The position numbers were made by a program, and so were the translations under genes. Positions 20,643-31,992 of a stretch of 55,065 nt of DNA are shown here, piece by piece. The DNA lies in NCBI GenBank assembly GCA_902651635.1, contig CACRSC010000084.1, positions 1,560,070 through 1,615,134 of the forward strand. The letters run 5' to 3'. Position 1 is the stretch's first letter. The number at the start of each line of letters is the position of its first letter. This DNA is from Mastigamoeba balamuthi. Lineage: Eukaryota; Evosea; Mastigamoebida; Mastigamoebidae. The notes beneath the pieces are model-generated. The model saw nothing but the letters and a program-made list of their open reading frames with translations. It made no database searches and had not been told where the DNA came from.

Positions 20643-23603
20643 CTAGACATACTTGTACGAGGGGCCGCCAGAGGCCGGCATCGTCCAGCGGATGTTCTGC
20701 AGCGGGTCTTTGATGTCGCACGTCTTGCAGTGCACGCAGTTTGTCGAGTGCACCAGCATCTTCGGCGCACCCTCGCCCTCGCGCACCCACTCGTACACGC
20801 CCGCGGGACAGAACCTCTCCTCCATCCCGTCGTACCTCTGCGCCCCCCACAGCGTCACTCAATTGATCCGCAAGGGAAATGGGGGTTGCGAACCGGGAAG
20901 CTCTCCCTGGGCTGCCTCGCGGGGTCCTTGAGCACCAGGTGGGGCTCCTGGTCCTCTGGGTGCATCGTCCCCGACAGCGCCACGCTCGACGGCCGGTCAA
21001 ACGTGAGCTTCCCGTCGGGCCTCGAATAGTCTGCCAGAACGCAAAATTCAGAGGCTCAAATCCCGAACGATCGCGCACGTATGACGCGGCTGGACTGCGC
21101 CGGGGCGGTGTGCTGGTGGTCGGCGCGGGACGGTTTGAGCGTGAAGGGCTCGTGGCCGCGCGTGAAGAACGTGGAGACGGCGCTGAAGCCCATGAAGGGC
21201 AGCAGGCCGGCGTAGCCAAACGAGGGCCGCAGGTTGCGCACGGCCCGCAGCTCCTTGCCCGCCCACGACCCGCGCAGGGTCTCCTCGTAGTCCTTGAGCA
21301 GCACGGGGCCCGCCCCCGTCCCCGCGCTCTCCTTCCTGCGCAGCGCCTCGTAGGCGGCCTCGGCAGCAAGCATCCCACTCTGCAGCAAGTGAATTCGGGA
21401 GGAATCAATCAGTTGATACAATTTATAATCCAAACGCATCCCCCCACTCACAACCAGGTTGTGTCACTCGCAGGAGAGAATGACGAAGAGACGTTGGACA
21501 CTGAACACCGAGCCATGCCACTGAATTCAATTGCCATTCGCACAGAAAACCGCAGAAAGACGGAGAAGGAAGCCGTCGTACCTTGATGGCGATGTGCACG
21601 CCCTTGATCTTGGCGACGTTCTGCATGCCCGCGGCGCAGCCGATGATGGCGCCGCCGGGGAACCAGAGCTGCGGCCACCCCGTGATGCCGCCGTCGGCCA
21701 GGGCCCTCGCGCCAAACTCGACGCGCTCGGCGCCCCGCAGCAGCGCGCTGAGCCTGCGGCTGCGCTTGAGCTCCTGGAACTCGCCGAACGGGTCGCGCGT
21801 GGGCTCGGAGTAGTCGAGGCCCACCACGAGGCCCACGTGGACCAGGCGGTCCAGGTCGCCGTCGCCCGGGCCCCCCGCGTGGTACTCAAACGCGCCGCTC
21901 CACGTGCTGTGCCCCGAGGGCCACACCCCCACGCTGTGCGACACCCTCCCGGGCTCGTGCAGCCTGCTCCCCTTGGGCAGCCTCCAGACCTCGGGTAAAC
22001 CGACCAAACTCGTCGAATAAGCGTCGCGAGAGGCGGCGCGGAAAAGTCATTTGATTCGCTCACCTCTTTGATGCCGAGGCCGTGCGTCTGCGGCGGGCGG
22101 CCGTTGCGCAGGCCGAACCTCTCCACGACGCTCTTGGTGATGTGGCCCCTGCACCCCTCGGCGAGTATCGTCAGCGGCGCGCTGATCTCCGTGCCGCCGA
22201 CCGCTCGCACGCCGCAGACCTCTAGAAAGAAGAAAGATCGCGCAGGTGAGATATTCGCTGATTCCTGGATTCGCATATCTCCCGCGAATCCAGTGGCCTT
22301 GGCGTTACCAGAGCCGTTGCTGCTGAGGACGGCCTCGGTGGCGCCGAAGCCGGGCAGGATGTCGACGCCCATGGACTCGGCGACGCGAGCGAGCCAGCGG
22401 CAGAGCGAGCCGAGGCTGATGACGTAGTTGCGGGCGTTGCTGAGGGGCACCGGCAGGCGCACCGCGATCGACCGCGAGACGTTCAGGTGGAACGTGTCGC
22501 GGGCCACGGGCGTGATGGCGACCCCGGACTCTGCAGGACACAGAGACGGCGGACACTGAGTGCGGACGCAGGCCACAGACGAAGAGGCGACGCCATAACC
22601 GAGGCCAGACACAAATGGTAAACAAGTTGAGCAAACAGAGAGGCGAGGCAATGGCCCACCGCTCAGAGGAGGAGGCAGAGCAGGCGCAGAGAAGACAGCG
22701 CCCCCAAGACACGCAAAACACACAAGACGCAGCGGCACACAAGTCTCCCAGGCGAAGGCCAGACACCATGCGACAATCACAGCGGCTCGCTACAGCAACC
22801 AACCTGCACAAGTTGAGGTCACCGGGCCCTCGGCGATCTCCAACAACAAAGAGGGGGGGGGGCAGAAGAGAACACAGTTCCATGGAACACCGGCACCGCG
22901 TCAACTGTACACCGCGCGGGGAAAAAGGCACAGCCGCCCACGGCAGAAGCCAGTGCGCACCGACAAGAGAGCGACACAACTCAGCACAGCGCAACAACAA
23001 CACAACTCAGCACAACAAAACAAACCGCAGCACAGGCAGCAGCAGCAATCGACAGCGGACGAGGGCCGCACAGCAGAAGCCAGTGCGCACCGACAAGAGA
23101 GCGACACAACTCAGCACAGCACAACAACAACACAACTCAGCACAACAAAGCAAACCACAGCACAGGCAGCAGCAGCAATCGACAGCGGACGAGGACCGCA
23201 CAGCAGAAGCCAACCCACACCGGCAAGAGAACAACACAACTGCAGCGGGCACAGCGCAGCACAGCAGCACAGCAACGGCAGCACAACAGAACAAACCGCA
23301 GCACAGCAGCGACCGACGGAGGCCCACACGCCCCACAAGTTGGCGAGGTGGCGTGCCTGTGGCGGGGTCGAGGACGGAGGAGCGCCAGGCGGGGAGGAGC
23401 TCGTCGAGGGCGCGGGGCTCGAGGACGCAGCCCGAGAGGAGGTGGCGGCCCACCTCGGGCGCCTTCTCCAGCACCGCCACACGCAGCGGCCGCCCGCCGC
23501 CCCCCGCCGCGCTCAGCTGCGACAGGCGGATGGCCGTCGACAGCCCCGCGGGTCCCGCGCCCACGACCACCACGTCGTAGCGAGCACAGTCACCGCCCGA
23601 CAT
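20643..23603 (-). CDS. ETFDH: Electron transfer flavoprotein-ubiquinone oxidoreductase
   Basis: Passes electrons from electron transfer flavoprotein to membrane quinone. The exons 23603-23357, 22530-22309, 22221-22064, 21989-21582, 21379-21079, 21030-20894 and 20837-20643 give 555 residues with every phase matching. The N-terminus has the FAD loop [17 protein letters not shown], then [26 protein letters not shown]-type [21 protein letters not shown] and [16 protein letters not shown]. The end carries the 4Fe-4S cysteines in [10 protein letters not shown] and [13 protein letters not shown]. The FAD loop begins within ten residues of the proposed start, so no mitochondrial presequence is evident; an upstream exon could have been missed. 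Intron 1 is long, repeat-rich and starts with GC (23356). Family assignment is certain. Confidence 0.93.
22944..23333. repeat. ~130-bp tandem repeat, CAG/CAA-rich, in ETF-QO intron 1
   Basis: CAGAAGCCAGTGCGCACCGA begins at 22944 and again at 23074, and a diverged third copy begins at 23204, so the period is 130 bp. Each unit includes ACAACTCAGCACA blocks and CAGCAGCAGCAATCGACAGC. The third unit decays into CAG/CAA-rich sequence up to about 23333. The array lies wholly within intron 1. Confidence 0.88.
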
Positions 23604-24213
23604 TGGACTCTGGGGGTAGGGGGGGAAATATCTGAGATGTGATTTATATCGCCGAGATACTGAAGATCTCTTGCTGGAGCAGCTGTGTGACGTGGGAGGG
23701 AAAAAGCACATGCCGATTCGAGGAAGATTGCTGCGCTGGCGTGGGGGGCGGACACATGCCCAAATCCGGATGAGGAGGCGGCTTGCTGGGGCTGTGGCCG
23801 ACGCCGTACTGGCCCGCAGGCGGGCCCAGCCACAGCGGGGTCCATTTTCGCTCGCTTTGGCCGGAAGAGCAAAAATCTTGGAAAATTGCGATTTTTCTTC
23901 CAGGAAATCCCAGAGATATGCACAGACAGACGCCGGTTCCCAGAATCGGCCGCTACCGACCTGCTGCGCTGCCACGCGCTCTCCCGACCGGCCCGCGCCG
24001 GCCACCCGTGTCCCCGAAACCAGAATCGCGTTCTCTTTTTCAGCGGACAGAGAATAAAAAATCGTCCGTCAGTCCCGAAAACCGCAACCCCCTCCTCCCC
24101 CTCCACAACAAAAGAGAAAAGGTTCTCGGAGGACCGCAACACCCGCGCACCCGCCGCAGCCAGCAGCAGAGGGCCCCCGGCCACTGGCGCAGCCTGCAGC
24201 CTCCCCCACCCGC
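23604..24213. promoter_or_regulatory. Divergent intergenic region (ETF-QO / RING gene)
   Basis: 610 bp between divergent start codons. Near the ETF-QO side lie AAATATCTGAGATG and ATATCGCCGAGATA (23626-23660), again the ATATC-type motif seen near other starts. No gene is recognised. Long frames here lack ATG starts or family features. Confidence 0.4.
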
Positions 24214-25510
24214 ATGGCGATGGCAGAGGCGATGCCCAGGCCCACGAGCCAGCAGCCGCCCTGCGTCATCGACGACGGCGACGACGGGAGCGGCGACGAC
24301 GACGACGCGCTCTGCCCGGCGCCGCCACGTGCGCACTCGCCGCTGGCCCCGGAGCGGTGCCACGTCATCGGGGCTGCAGACGCGGTGGTGGTGGTGCCGC
24401 TGCCGCTGCCGCGCGTGTTCGCGTCGTCGTCGCCGTCGGACGACGCCGGTGCACGCGTGGCGTCGTCGCCGCCGCCGCCGCCGCAGCCCCCGAGCCCGCC
24501 GCCCATCTCGGAGCTGCTCGACGACCGCACGACGGCCACGACGGGCTGCCCCGCCCTGCTCCGCTGCAAGGTGCGGGCCCCCAGTTGATGTCAATTGATT
24601 TTCCCCCCTCTGCGGTGGCCCCCGCACCTGCACCGGGTTTCTCCGCGTTTTTCTGAGGACGCCGGGCTCTGGGATCGCCCCCCGCAGAGGAGCCCGAGAG
24701 ACACCCGGGCCGCAGACTCTCTCTCCCCCCCCAAGCTCCGCGTTGTCTGGTTTGTCCGTATTGGCGCTATTCCTTTTCTGCTGTGCTTTTTTGCCGCCTT
24801 GTCCGGCATTGTCGGGTTTCGACGAAGGGGCGGGTGGGCTGCCTGCCTGCCCGCCTGTCTCTCTGGCGGTGCTCTCGCGGGTCTTCCTATCGGCGATCGG
24901 GATCCACGGGGGATCCCCGCGCGTGCCCCGAAACGGGAACATTGCACGCCCTCCGTCTGCCGCGTTCTACAGAAAGAACCCCCGCGATCCCACCGTTTTT
25001 TCCCGGAGTGTTTGCGCTTCTCTCACCGCATTTCCGCGCATTTTCCGAGCGTTTTCCAGCGGATCTCACGGGACACGCCTCGCGGCCCCCCCCATACAGG
25101 CGCCCGGGTGCACCGAGATGCACGCAGCGCACTACTGCAGGGTCTGCAGGAACCCCGACTCGGACCACCGCGCGGCGCTCTGCCCCCTGCGCAACCTGCG
25201 CAGCGGCGGCAGCAGCAGCAGGGGCCACAGCCCCGAGTCCACCTTTGCTGCCCCAGTGGCCCGCCAGCAGCAGCACCAGCACGCGCCAGCAGTGGCAGCA
25301 GCGGCAGCAGCAGCGGCAGCGATGGGGGTGCCCAGTGCAGAGGCACTGGCACGGGGGCTGTGCCCGCTGTGCGGCCGCAGGGCACGCAACGTGGCGATGG
25401 TGCCGTGCGGGCACCTCTTCTGCTGCGCAGAGTGCTGGGGCGCCTACCCCGTGCAGCGCTGCAGCGCCTGCGGGCAGGCCGTCTTCGGCTTCCTCAGAAT
25501 ACAGCTCTGA
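24214..25510 (+). CDS. RING-finger protein (putative E3 ubiquitin ligase)
   Basis: Exons 24214-24570 and 25100-25510 give 255 residues, with phase 0 at the junction. The N-terminal ~120 residues are low-complexity, rich in Pro, Ser, Asp and Ala. Exon 2 opens with a small zinc-knuckle-like CRVCRNPDSDHRAALCP, followed by a Gln/His/Ala-rich linker. It ends in a C-terminal RING of the IAP/Mdm2 layout: CPLCGRRARNVAMVPCGHLF, then CAECW and CSACGQAVFGFLRIQL. RINGs of this kind usually recruit E2 enzymes, so a ubiquitin ligase role is inferred. The substrate is unknown. Converges on the unidentified gene at 26472. Confidence 0.82.
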
Positions 25511-26471
25511 GACAAACGCAAGAGCTTCTCTTGCAAGAGCCCCTTCACGCAATTGAATTCTCCATCAAGACTCGACAAATTCACTTCCTCCTCCTCCCCC
25601 TCCCGCCGCTGCCACTCACATGCCACACGCCACACGCCCACGATGCACGACATCGATGCCACCGCACCGCCGCCCACTTCATTTGCTATTTTTCTTCGCA
25701 ATACAACGCCCGACCCTTTCAGACTTGGCCGTGGAACACAAAAAGCAATACAAAAAGAGAAGAATGAGCTCACTGAGGCTCGCAATCGGAATACAGCAGG
25801 CGTCCCTCGGCCTTGCAGATGTGACTGGATGTTAGATGACGTGCAGTTCTAGTTCAACCACAGGTGCACATGCAGATGCAACAAGTCAATCACTGGTTGC
25901 CCTGAGTGAGTGGGTGCCTCTTAATAAGATACCCAAATTTCCAGTTTTAGATAAGTACTGGCATGATTTACTGCTGGCAGACAGATCGCTGATGCCCTTG
26001 CATGCCTCTGCCATGTGATCCCCACTGTCCTCACCCTCAAGGGGGGGACTGCCACCACTCATGCCAAGTGCCTGCACTGTACAGAAGCCCACTGCAGGCA
26101 GACTGCCAGTACCTTCTCAGCCCTGTTGGTGCAGACCTTGAATGCACCACTCCTGTACTGATATTTCTCACTTTCAATACCACATTTTCCACATTTTATG
26201 AGGAAATATGCTTGATTTCCTAAGAAAGGAGTCTTCACAAGAAAATTTGTTAAATAACACCTGCTTGCACACTCAGGCTGCAGCCATGCTCGAGGAGCTG
26301 CCACTCATGACATGGGGTGTCCTGATAGATGGTTGCAAGCACGCGAGGCCCAGTGGCTTCCGGCACTGAGGCGCCTCTTTCCACGACTTCTGGGCAGGAA
26401 CTCAAGTGCCTGCAAAGGCCAGGCAACACGTGGCTGCGGAGCTGTTAACCCAACGAGGGAGTTCGTGTAGC
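25511..26471. other. Intergenic region, AT-rich centre, no supported gene
   Basis: About 960 bp between two converging genes. The minus strand around 26240-26060 has a short frame with KCGKCG that looks slightly protein-like, but it has no exon structure or codon bias like its neighbours. It may be a relic. Nothing else was recognised. Confidence 0.4.
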
Positions 26472-28368
26472 TTACACACCCGCTTCTCCTTGGCACGCCA
26501 GCACGCGGGCCTCATTGCAGCGCAGGGGCATCCGGCACACTCGGGTGCCACTCACGATGGCGTAGGCGCACAGAGCTGGCCCAGCGTCTGCGCCCTCGGC
26601 GCCCTCGACGCAGTAGAGGAGCCCCGCAGACGCGCTGTGCGCCATCAGGGCGTCGGCTGCCGGCGGGAGGCGCTCACCGGGGGCCGCGTGCTGCTCGATG
26701 ACGCGAGCAAAGGGCCCGCGGTCGAGCATCGCCACCCAGCACGGCCGCCCGTCGCGCGCGATGGCCCACAGCTGCGGGCGCAGCTTGCGGCCGCCGCTCT
26801 CGTCGGTGACGGCGAAGAGCGTCTGCGAGAGCGCCGTCACGTGGCAGTTGGCCGTGAAGTACGTCCCGGGCTCGTTCTCGTAGACGGGCTCGCTGTCCTT
26901 CCACACGTACTCGCGCTGCTCGCGCAGGTCCAGCGCGCCTGGCGCGGGGGACGCAGAGCCGTGAGGACGGGCAGCAGAAGCGGCCCAGCCAGTCCGAGCA
27001 GCCCGGGGGGACGCGTGACGCACTGATGGTCGTGCAGGTGTTGGCCCCGAACTGCACGGTGAGCATCAGGCAGTGGCAGCCCACCACATACTCCCAGGAG
27101 CTGGCCAGGGACAGGCGCGCGTGTGAGGCCCAACAGAGAGCAGCAGCGGTCACCTGGAGGGTATCGGCCGCGTCCGCAGCAGAGGGGCCCCGGGGGCCTC
27201 GAGGTCGACGAGGGCGACGGACCGGAACAGCGACGCGGGCAGCGCGAACTGCGTGGCCGTGAGCGCGCGGACGCAGTCGCAGTCGTAGGGCGCCCTCGCG
27301 GACCACTGCGGCCGCGCGCCCGCGGGAGCCCAGCCCTCGGTCCTGGCGCACCGGAGCTCCCGGCCCCACGCGACGGCCACCCACGACGGCGTCGCCGCAG
27401 CGCTCACGGGGCCCTCGCAGGGCCCGACGCTGAAGCACGACGAGAGCACAAGCGGGGCGCCAGCGGCAGGGGCCGCGTAGACGAGCACAGTGCAGCAGCG
27501 GCGGTGCTCGCAGAGGAGCACGGCGAGGGCGGGCGTGTGCAGCAGCGGCGTCAGGCGGGCGGGCGGGGGGCAGAGGAGGGCGGCGGGGCCCACGTCGAGG
27601 GGCTGGCGGGCCTCGGGGCCCCCGAGAGCCCTGGGGCGCAGCAGCTCCGCCTCTGGGAGCCCCTCGCCCGACGTCCAGCAGGCCAGCACCGGCGGCGGGG
27701 CCCGGGGCACTGCAGGGCAGCCACGCAGGGAGGGGGAGGGGGCAGAGCGGGGCAGCAGCAAGCAAGCAAGCAAGTGCAGCAGTGGCGTCAGAGAGAAGCG
27801 ATGGCCAATGCTGTAGACGCGCGCAGCCGCTGGCAGAGCACCTCCGGAATCAGACGAATGCAGAGAGCGAGAGAGAGAGAGAGAGAGAGAGAAGAGAGAG
27901 CAGTGGGGAGCAGAGAGCAAAGTGAACAGAGTGCAGAGAGAGGAGCAAGAGCAGAGGGTGAACAAAGTGGAGAGAGCAGAGAGCAGAGAGCAGAGTGAAG
28001 AGAGAGAGAGAGTGAGCAGAGAGAGCAAGGAGAGTAGAGAGAGAGCAGAGAGAGAGAGAAGAGAGCAGAGCTGCCCGGCCAAAGCGAGCGGCATGCAATG
28101 TGAGCGGATGAGCGCCCCTCTCGCCAGAGCCAGAGGAGGAGCGCAGGGGAGAGAGGGAGTCGGGAGGGGGGAGCAGAGTGCCTAGGTGCTGTGCGAAGAT
28201 GTCGCGCAGGAGCAGAGGCCCTGCGAGGCACAGCGCGCTGCTGCCCCCCAGCCGCTCCTGGAACGCTCCGCACGCAGCCTCCGCCTGCATCCGCACCAGG
28301 GCCGCCTCGCTCGCAGGGGCCTCTGCCCCTCGGCCACAGGGCAGCAGCGAGCTCACCCACACGCCCAT
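26472..28368 (-). CDS. Hypothetical protein, four exons, cysteine-containing
   Basis: The proposed exons 28368-28182, 27709-27154, 27100-27024 and 26938-26472 give 428 residues with matching phases. I do not recognise the family. The sequence alternates short hydrophobic strands and loops with scattered cysteines (LVLSSCFSVGPC, VVGCHCLMLTVQFGA, NCHVTALSQTLFAVTDE), which would fit a beta-rich fold such as a propeller. There is no signal peptide or transmembrane segment. Exon 1 starts at the first ATG (MGVWVSSLLPCGRG) of an open frame; an upstream exon is possible. Intron 1 carries a GC donor (28181) and a long GA-rich repeat. Codon use is GC-rich like its neighbours. Confidence 0.6.
27858..28170. 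repeat. Polypurine GA-rich repeat tract in an intron
   Basis: About 300 bases almost entirely of G and A on the plus strand, built from GAGAGAGA and GAGCAGAGAG units. It lies within intron 1 of the unidentified gene, so the transcript carries a pyrimidine-rich CT tract. Mirror-symmetric purine runs like this can form triplex DNA. Confidence 0.85.
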
Positions 28369-28902
28369 CCCTCCCACGATGATATCCGACAATATCTAGA
28401 TTCACTGCCCATATCCCCCGCTCTGCCTCCGTCTCCTCGGTTGCCACTCAGCAGTGCTTCCGGTGGCTGGTGGCTGCAGCGATGCAGCATCAGAGAGAGA
28501 GCGAGGTAGAAACTGTCGCCAATTGCCCCAATCTCAGCAATTGCTTGTGCCCGAATGTTTGCTACGCTGTGCTGTGCGCTTCAGTGTTTTACCATGTACA
28601 CTCACCAGAAGTCTTACGGATCTCGAGAGATAATGCTGCATTTTCAGCATGAAGGAAATAAACAGAATTTGATAGAGTAAGTGCTCCCATTAAGTGCTGG
28701 ACATGCTCAGAAATCTACATTTGAATACCTCGAAGCCTGAGTGCTGGATAACCTCCTGGCCAGAGGAAGTTGATTATTATTGTAACGTGAACACATTACC
28801 ACTGGTAAATTAACATTAATAATTATAACGATGCAAGATGTGGGAGGTATGTCACCCTCAACAGACGTCAAATGTTAAGGGGTTTTTTCTAACTGTATAA
28901 AT
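28369..28902. promoter_or_regulatory. Upstream region of the unidentified gene and tRNA flank
   Basis: The first 60 bases hold GATATCCGACAATATCTAGA and CATATCCC immediately upstream of the minus-strand start. The rest becomes AT-rich with no gene before the tRNA at 28903. Confidence 0.4.
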
Positions 28903-28974
28903 GGTCTCATGGTGTAGTGGCATCACATCGACTTGACGTGTCGAGGGTTCCAGGATCAATACCTGGTGGGACCA
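28903..28974 (+). tRNA. tRNA, anticodon GAC (valine by anticodon)
   Basis: A full cloverleaf folds here. The 7-bp acceptor stem is GGTCTCA with TGGGACC, followed by discriminator A. The D arm has one T-T mismatch. A perfect 5-bp anticodon stem (TCGAC/GTCGA) holds loop TTGACGT, then comes a 5-base variable region and a perfect T stem (CCAGG/CCTGG). A run of five T at 28983-28987 can end Pol III transcription. The T loop is ATCAATA rather than the usual TTCRANY, and the GAC anticodon is rare for eukaryotic valine tRNAs, so it may be a variant or decaying gene. Confidence 0.65.
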
Positions 28975-29262
28975 TATAATGATTTTTGTCATACTGCCAT
29001 TTAAGCAATTTACACAATTATGTCTGGACTTATCTTAGGAGAATGCCTTCAGTTCCTGAAACACACTTCAGAGCTTGCAATACCACTCACCAAAAGCAGA
29101 AAATGAGCGTGTTTTGGTGAAAAATCAGTTTTTGTTCCACAGCTAGTACATTTGAACGACCTGAAACCATTCTGGAGATCGCAATGCAGAAAGTGAATGT
29201 TGACTTAAGAGAGATGAGAATTTTATTACAGAGGCTCTTCCACGATGTCAGTGAAAAGTGGA

Positions 29263-31843
29263 TTAACAGTTTTGAGAGCTGGGCAACAATGCAGGAGCTG
29301 CACCAGACAGTATACTGCATTCCGGCATTGGAAGAGGTCCTGCGACCATGAATTGCATATCTGGACTCAGAGAATTGTGCTCAATAGGAAGGCCCGAGCG
29401 ATAGGAATGTCTTTCAGCAACACTAGCTGTTTTTGTACTCCCACTGCTGCTACTCGAACACTCTCCTCTGGTCCCGTCAGCATTCACAGCCATATTCGAC
29501 ACTTGTATTGACGAGATGGTAGTTCCAATAGTTGGCTGATCAGTAGCGCCTGCCTCCACAAACTGAGGCGGAAGGTCCACATCGATAGGAATGTTCAGAG
29601 GCCTTGGACCGTACTTAACCTTCCTTCTGGGTTGACAGAGTTACTTCAGCTTGAGTAATTTATGACGTACGCATAGATTAGTGCAGCAATCACTGCAATC
29701 ATGAGTATGGCAGCGACACTGCCACCCACAGTAGTTGAAATGACGATAACCTTACTTTGGCGCGTGCCCAATTCTATGCAGTTCTCGCTGAACGGGGTGG
29801 TATGCACGTAGCCAGCTTGGCATTTGCATTTCGAGTTGCATCCGATTCCGCCATCGCACTCCTCTTTCTGATGCTCCTCTCTGCGCTTGTTTCCACATCC
29901 TTGGTTGGCATACCAGATTGTCAGATAAAGCTCATCGTTGATCATCCTTACCAGGATTTATGCAGGTGCCATTGTAGCTGCATATCTGTGTTCCCTGGCA
30001 ATTGGCTGTCTCAACATCCTCATTGTCACAGTCCGGATCGTAGGCACCGCATTCGCAAGAGCACGACCCCTTTGAATTGTATTCTGTCACGGGGCACTTG
30101 ACGACATTCCATCCAGCAGGCACTACACGTGAATGTTAGCTGGTTGTGTTCCTGACGCAATGCGCACCCAAGCAGACCCCTGATATGCACTGGAAGCCGT
30201 TAATGCACGATGTTGGCAGGCCCGCCTTCGCACAGTCGGGGTCGATTGTACCACATTCACAGTCGCAGACCTTCCCATCGTTGTACTTCGCCAAGGGGCA
30301 AGCCCACCTATCTGAGAAGCAGGTGAACTGAACAGCGAGCCACACTGCCAAGCCATACCCTGACAAAATGTCGTTTGGTTGGTACTCACTGTGCATACAG
30401 GCAATAACATCCGGGACGGGCACACAGAGACGTTCTGGTAGAGGTCCCAGCAGTCGGGGTCCGAGATGCCCCCGCACTCGCACTGGCACCCGTCGTACGC
30501 CCAGTAGTTCCCGGCCCTGCACCCCGTGCTGCTGTTCCACGGCATCACTGGGGATACGCAACTGGGTGTTGGTGCAGAGATGAGATGAACAGCTCGCATA
30601 CCAGCGCACTGCCCAGACTGGTCGCAGATTTCGGTGTTTTTGCAGTCCGGGCTGCTCTGGTTGTGCAGGCAGTCGATGTCCCATGCGCCGCACTCGCAGT
30701 TGCACACGCCGTCGCCGTACTTGGACTTGGGGCACAGCTTCCACGACGGCGGTATCCCCTCCACCCCTGAGGTTTGCAAGGCGAGTGTGTCAGAGAAGTA
30801 GGAGAGAACAGCACAGCCGAATGACGGCGGGCTCACTCCAGTCGTGTTTGTGGCCCTTGGCACGCAGCCCGATGGCCCGCGTTTTGCCGCTATCGGAGGT
30901 GTCGCCGTAGACCTGCTTCCAGAGGTGGTTGTCGGCGTTCCACACGAGGCGGATGGGCCTGGAGGTGTCCTTCATCGTCGACATGGCCACATCGCCGCAG
31001 CTCGAGTACCTCACCCCGATGTACACCCCCCTCTCCCACGCAACTGCTCCCCCCAGCCCTCTCGTCAGTGGTGCGCGGCGGGCGGGGGCACAGACAGGGG
31101 CAGGGAATGGGCAGGGGCAGGCAAGAGCTCAAGCACTCATCGAGTGATGGGGTTCCGAGAAGTGGACGGTGACCCAGTGCGGCTGCTGGCTATCGGACGC
31201 GGGCCACGAGGCCCTGAACGGGTACGACGCCCGCTCCTTGTCGGGCCGCAGCTTGCTCCCCCGGCGGTCGGCGGCCACTGTCCAGATGACCACCTCGCCG
31301 AGCACCACGACGGGGGGCCTGGGAGAGCCGTGCGGTGCCGTCGGGGACGCCGTGGAGTTGAGGCCCCGCGGGGTGTCGAAGAGGCGCATGCAGACGCTGT
31401 CGTACTTGTACGGCACCTCTGGCGGCGTGAACAGCATCGCCCACATGGCGTCTGTCATCTCCCTGGGCGACTCGACTGCGCGCGGTGGGTGAGACGAGGC
31501 CGTGGAGGAGCGCACTGAGGGGGAGCGAGAGCACTCGGTCTGGCAGGACAAACCGAATCTGAACTCGAGCAAAAAACTGAACCACCTGCCACTCTGGCTG
31601 CGCCGCTGGGTGGCGGGGGCGATTGCCGGCGGGAGTGGCGCTGGCGATGCGGGCAGGCGCACCGGAGCAGCGGGATCGGGAGTCAGCGTTGGTGTGGTAG
31701 ATGACGATGGAGCCCCACTTGGACTGTGCGCTCATCTCGTCGTACGACTCGCCGCCCTCGCAGGCCTCCTGAGCCGCTGCAGAGGCGAGCAGCAGCAGCA
31801 GCACACCTGGCACGGCAAACGGGAGCAGCGGTGTGGCTGGCAT
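29263..31843 (-). CDS. Type I membrane protein with CECG-type cysteine modules (XM1)
   Basis: Nine exons (31843-31663, 31475-31137, 31043-30837, 30766-30602, 30547-30390, 30327-30168, 30122-29952, 29899-29671, 29626-29263) give 657 residues with all phases consistent. A signal peptide (LLLLLASAAAQ) leads into an N-terminal domain with SYDEMSAQSKWGSIVIY, MLFTPPEVPYKYDSVCM and RASYPFRASW. Then come four cysteine modules with the core CxCxCGxxDxDC (CNCECGAWDIDC, CQCECGGISDPDC, CDCECGTIDPDC, CSCECGAYDPDC) and one EGF-like or Myxococcus-repeat-like module. A single transmembrane helix (TTVGGSVAAILMIAVIAALI) and a ~120-residue tail follow. Cell-surface adhesion or recognition is inferred only; ligand unknown. 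Paralogues lie at 33152 and 38824. Confidence 0.8.
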
Positions 31844-31924
31844 CGTGGTGCCCGCGCTTGGTGCTTCGGGGATTGCCCGCTGTGGCGGTCGGTCAGCTCA
31901 GGCTTGGGGGTAGCGTTGTGTTGT

Positions 31925-31992
31925 GTGTTGTGGGAAGCCGTGTGGAAAACTGGCGGTTGAGTTGCCCACTTTCTGCGAAGGCTCCCGATCAG
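31925..31992 (-). promoter_or_regulatory. Upstream block shared by XM1 and XM3
   Basis: TTGTGGGAAGC, GGAAAAC(T)GGCGGTT and CTTTCTGCGAA(A)GGCTCCCGA occur in the same order and spacing here (82-149 bases before the XM1 start) and at 41440-41511 (before XM3). XM2 lacks a clear copy. A conserved promoter or 5' leader element is the simplest reading. Confidence 0.55.

Noticed and set aside
21527-22780. 417-codon minus-strand frame across ETF-QO
   Set aside because: It reads ETF-QO exon 2 in the correct frame but other exons out of frame. The spliced model keeps every ETF-QO motif in one phase.
22944-23333. Coding region for a Gln/Thr-rich repeat protein
   Set aside because: All frames exist only because of the CAG/CAA repeat. 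The interval lies between two ETF-QO exons whose phases match across it.
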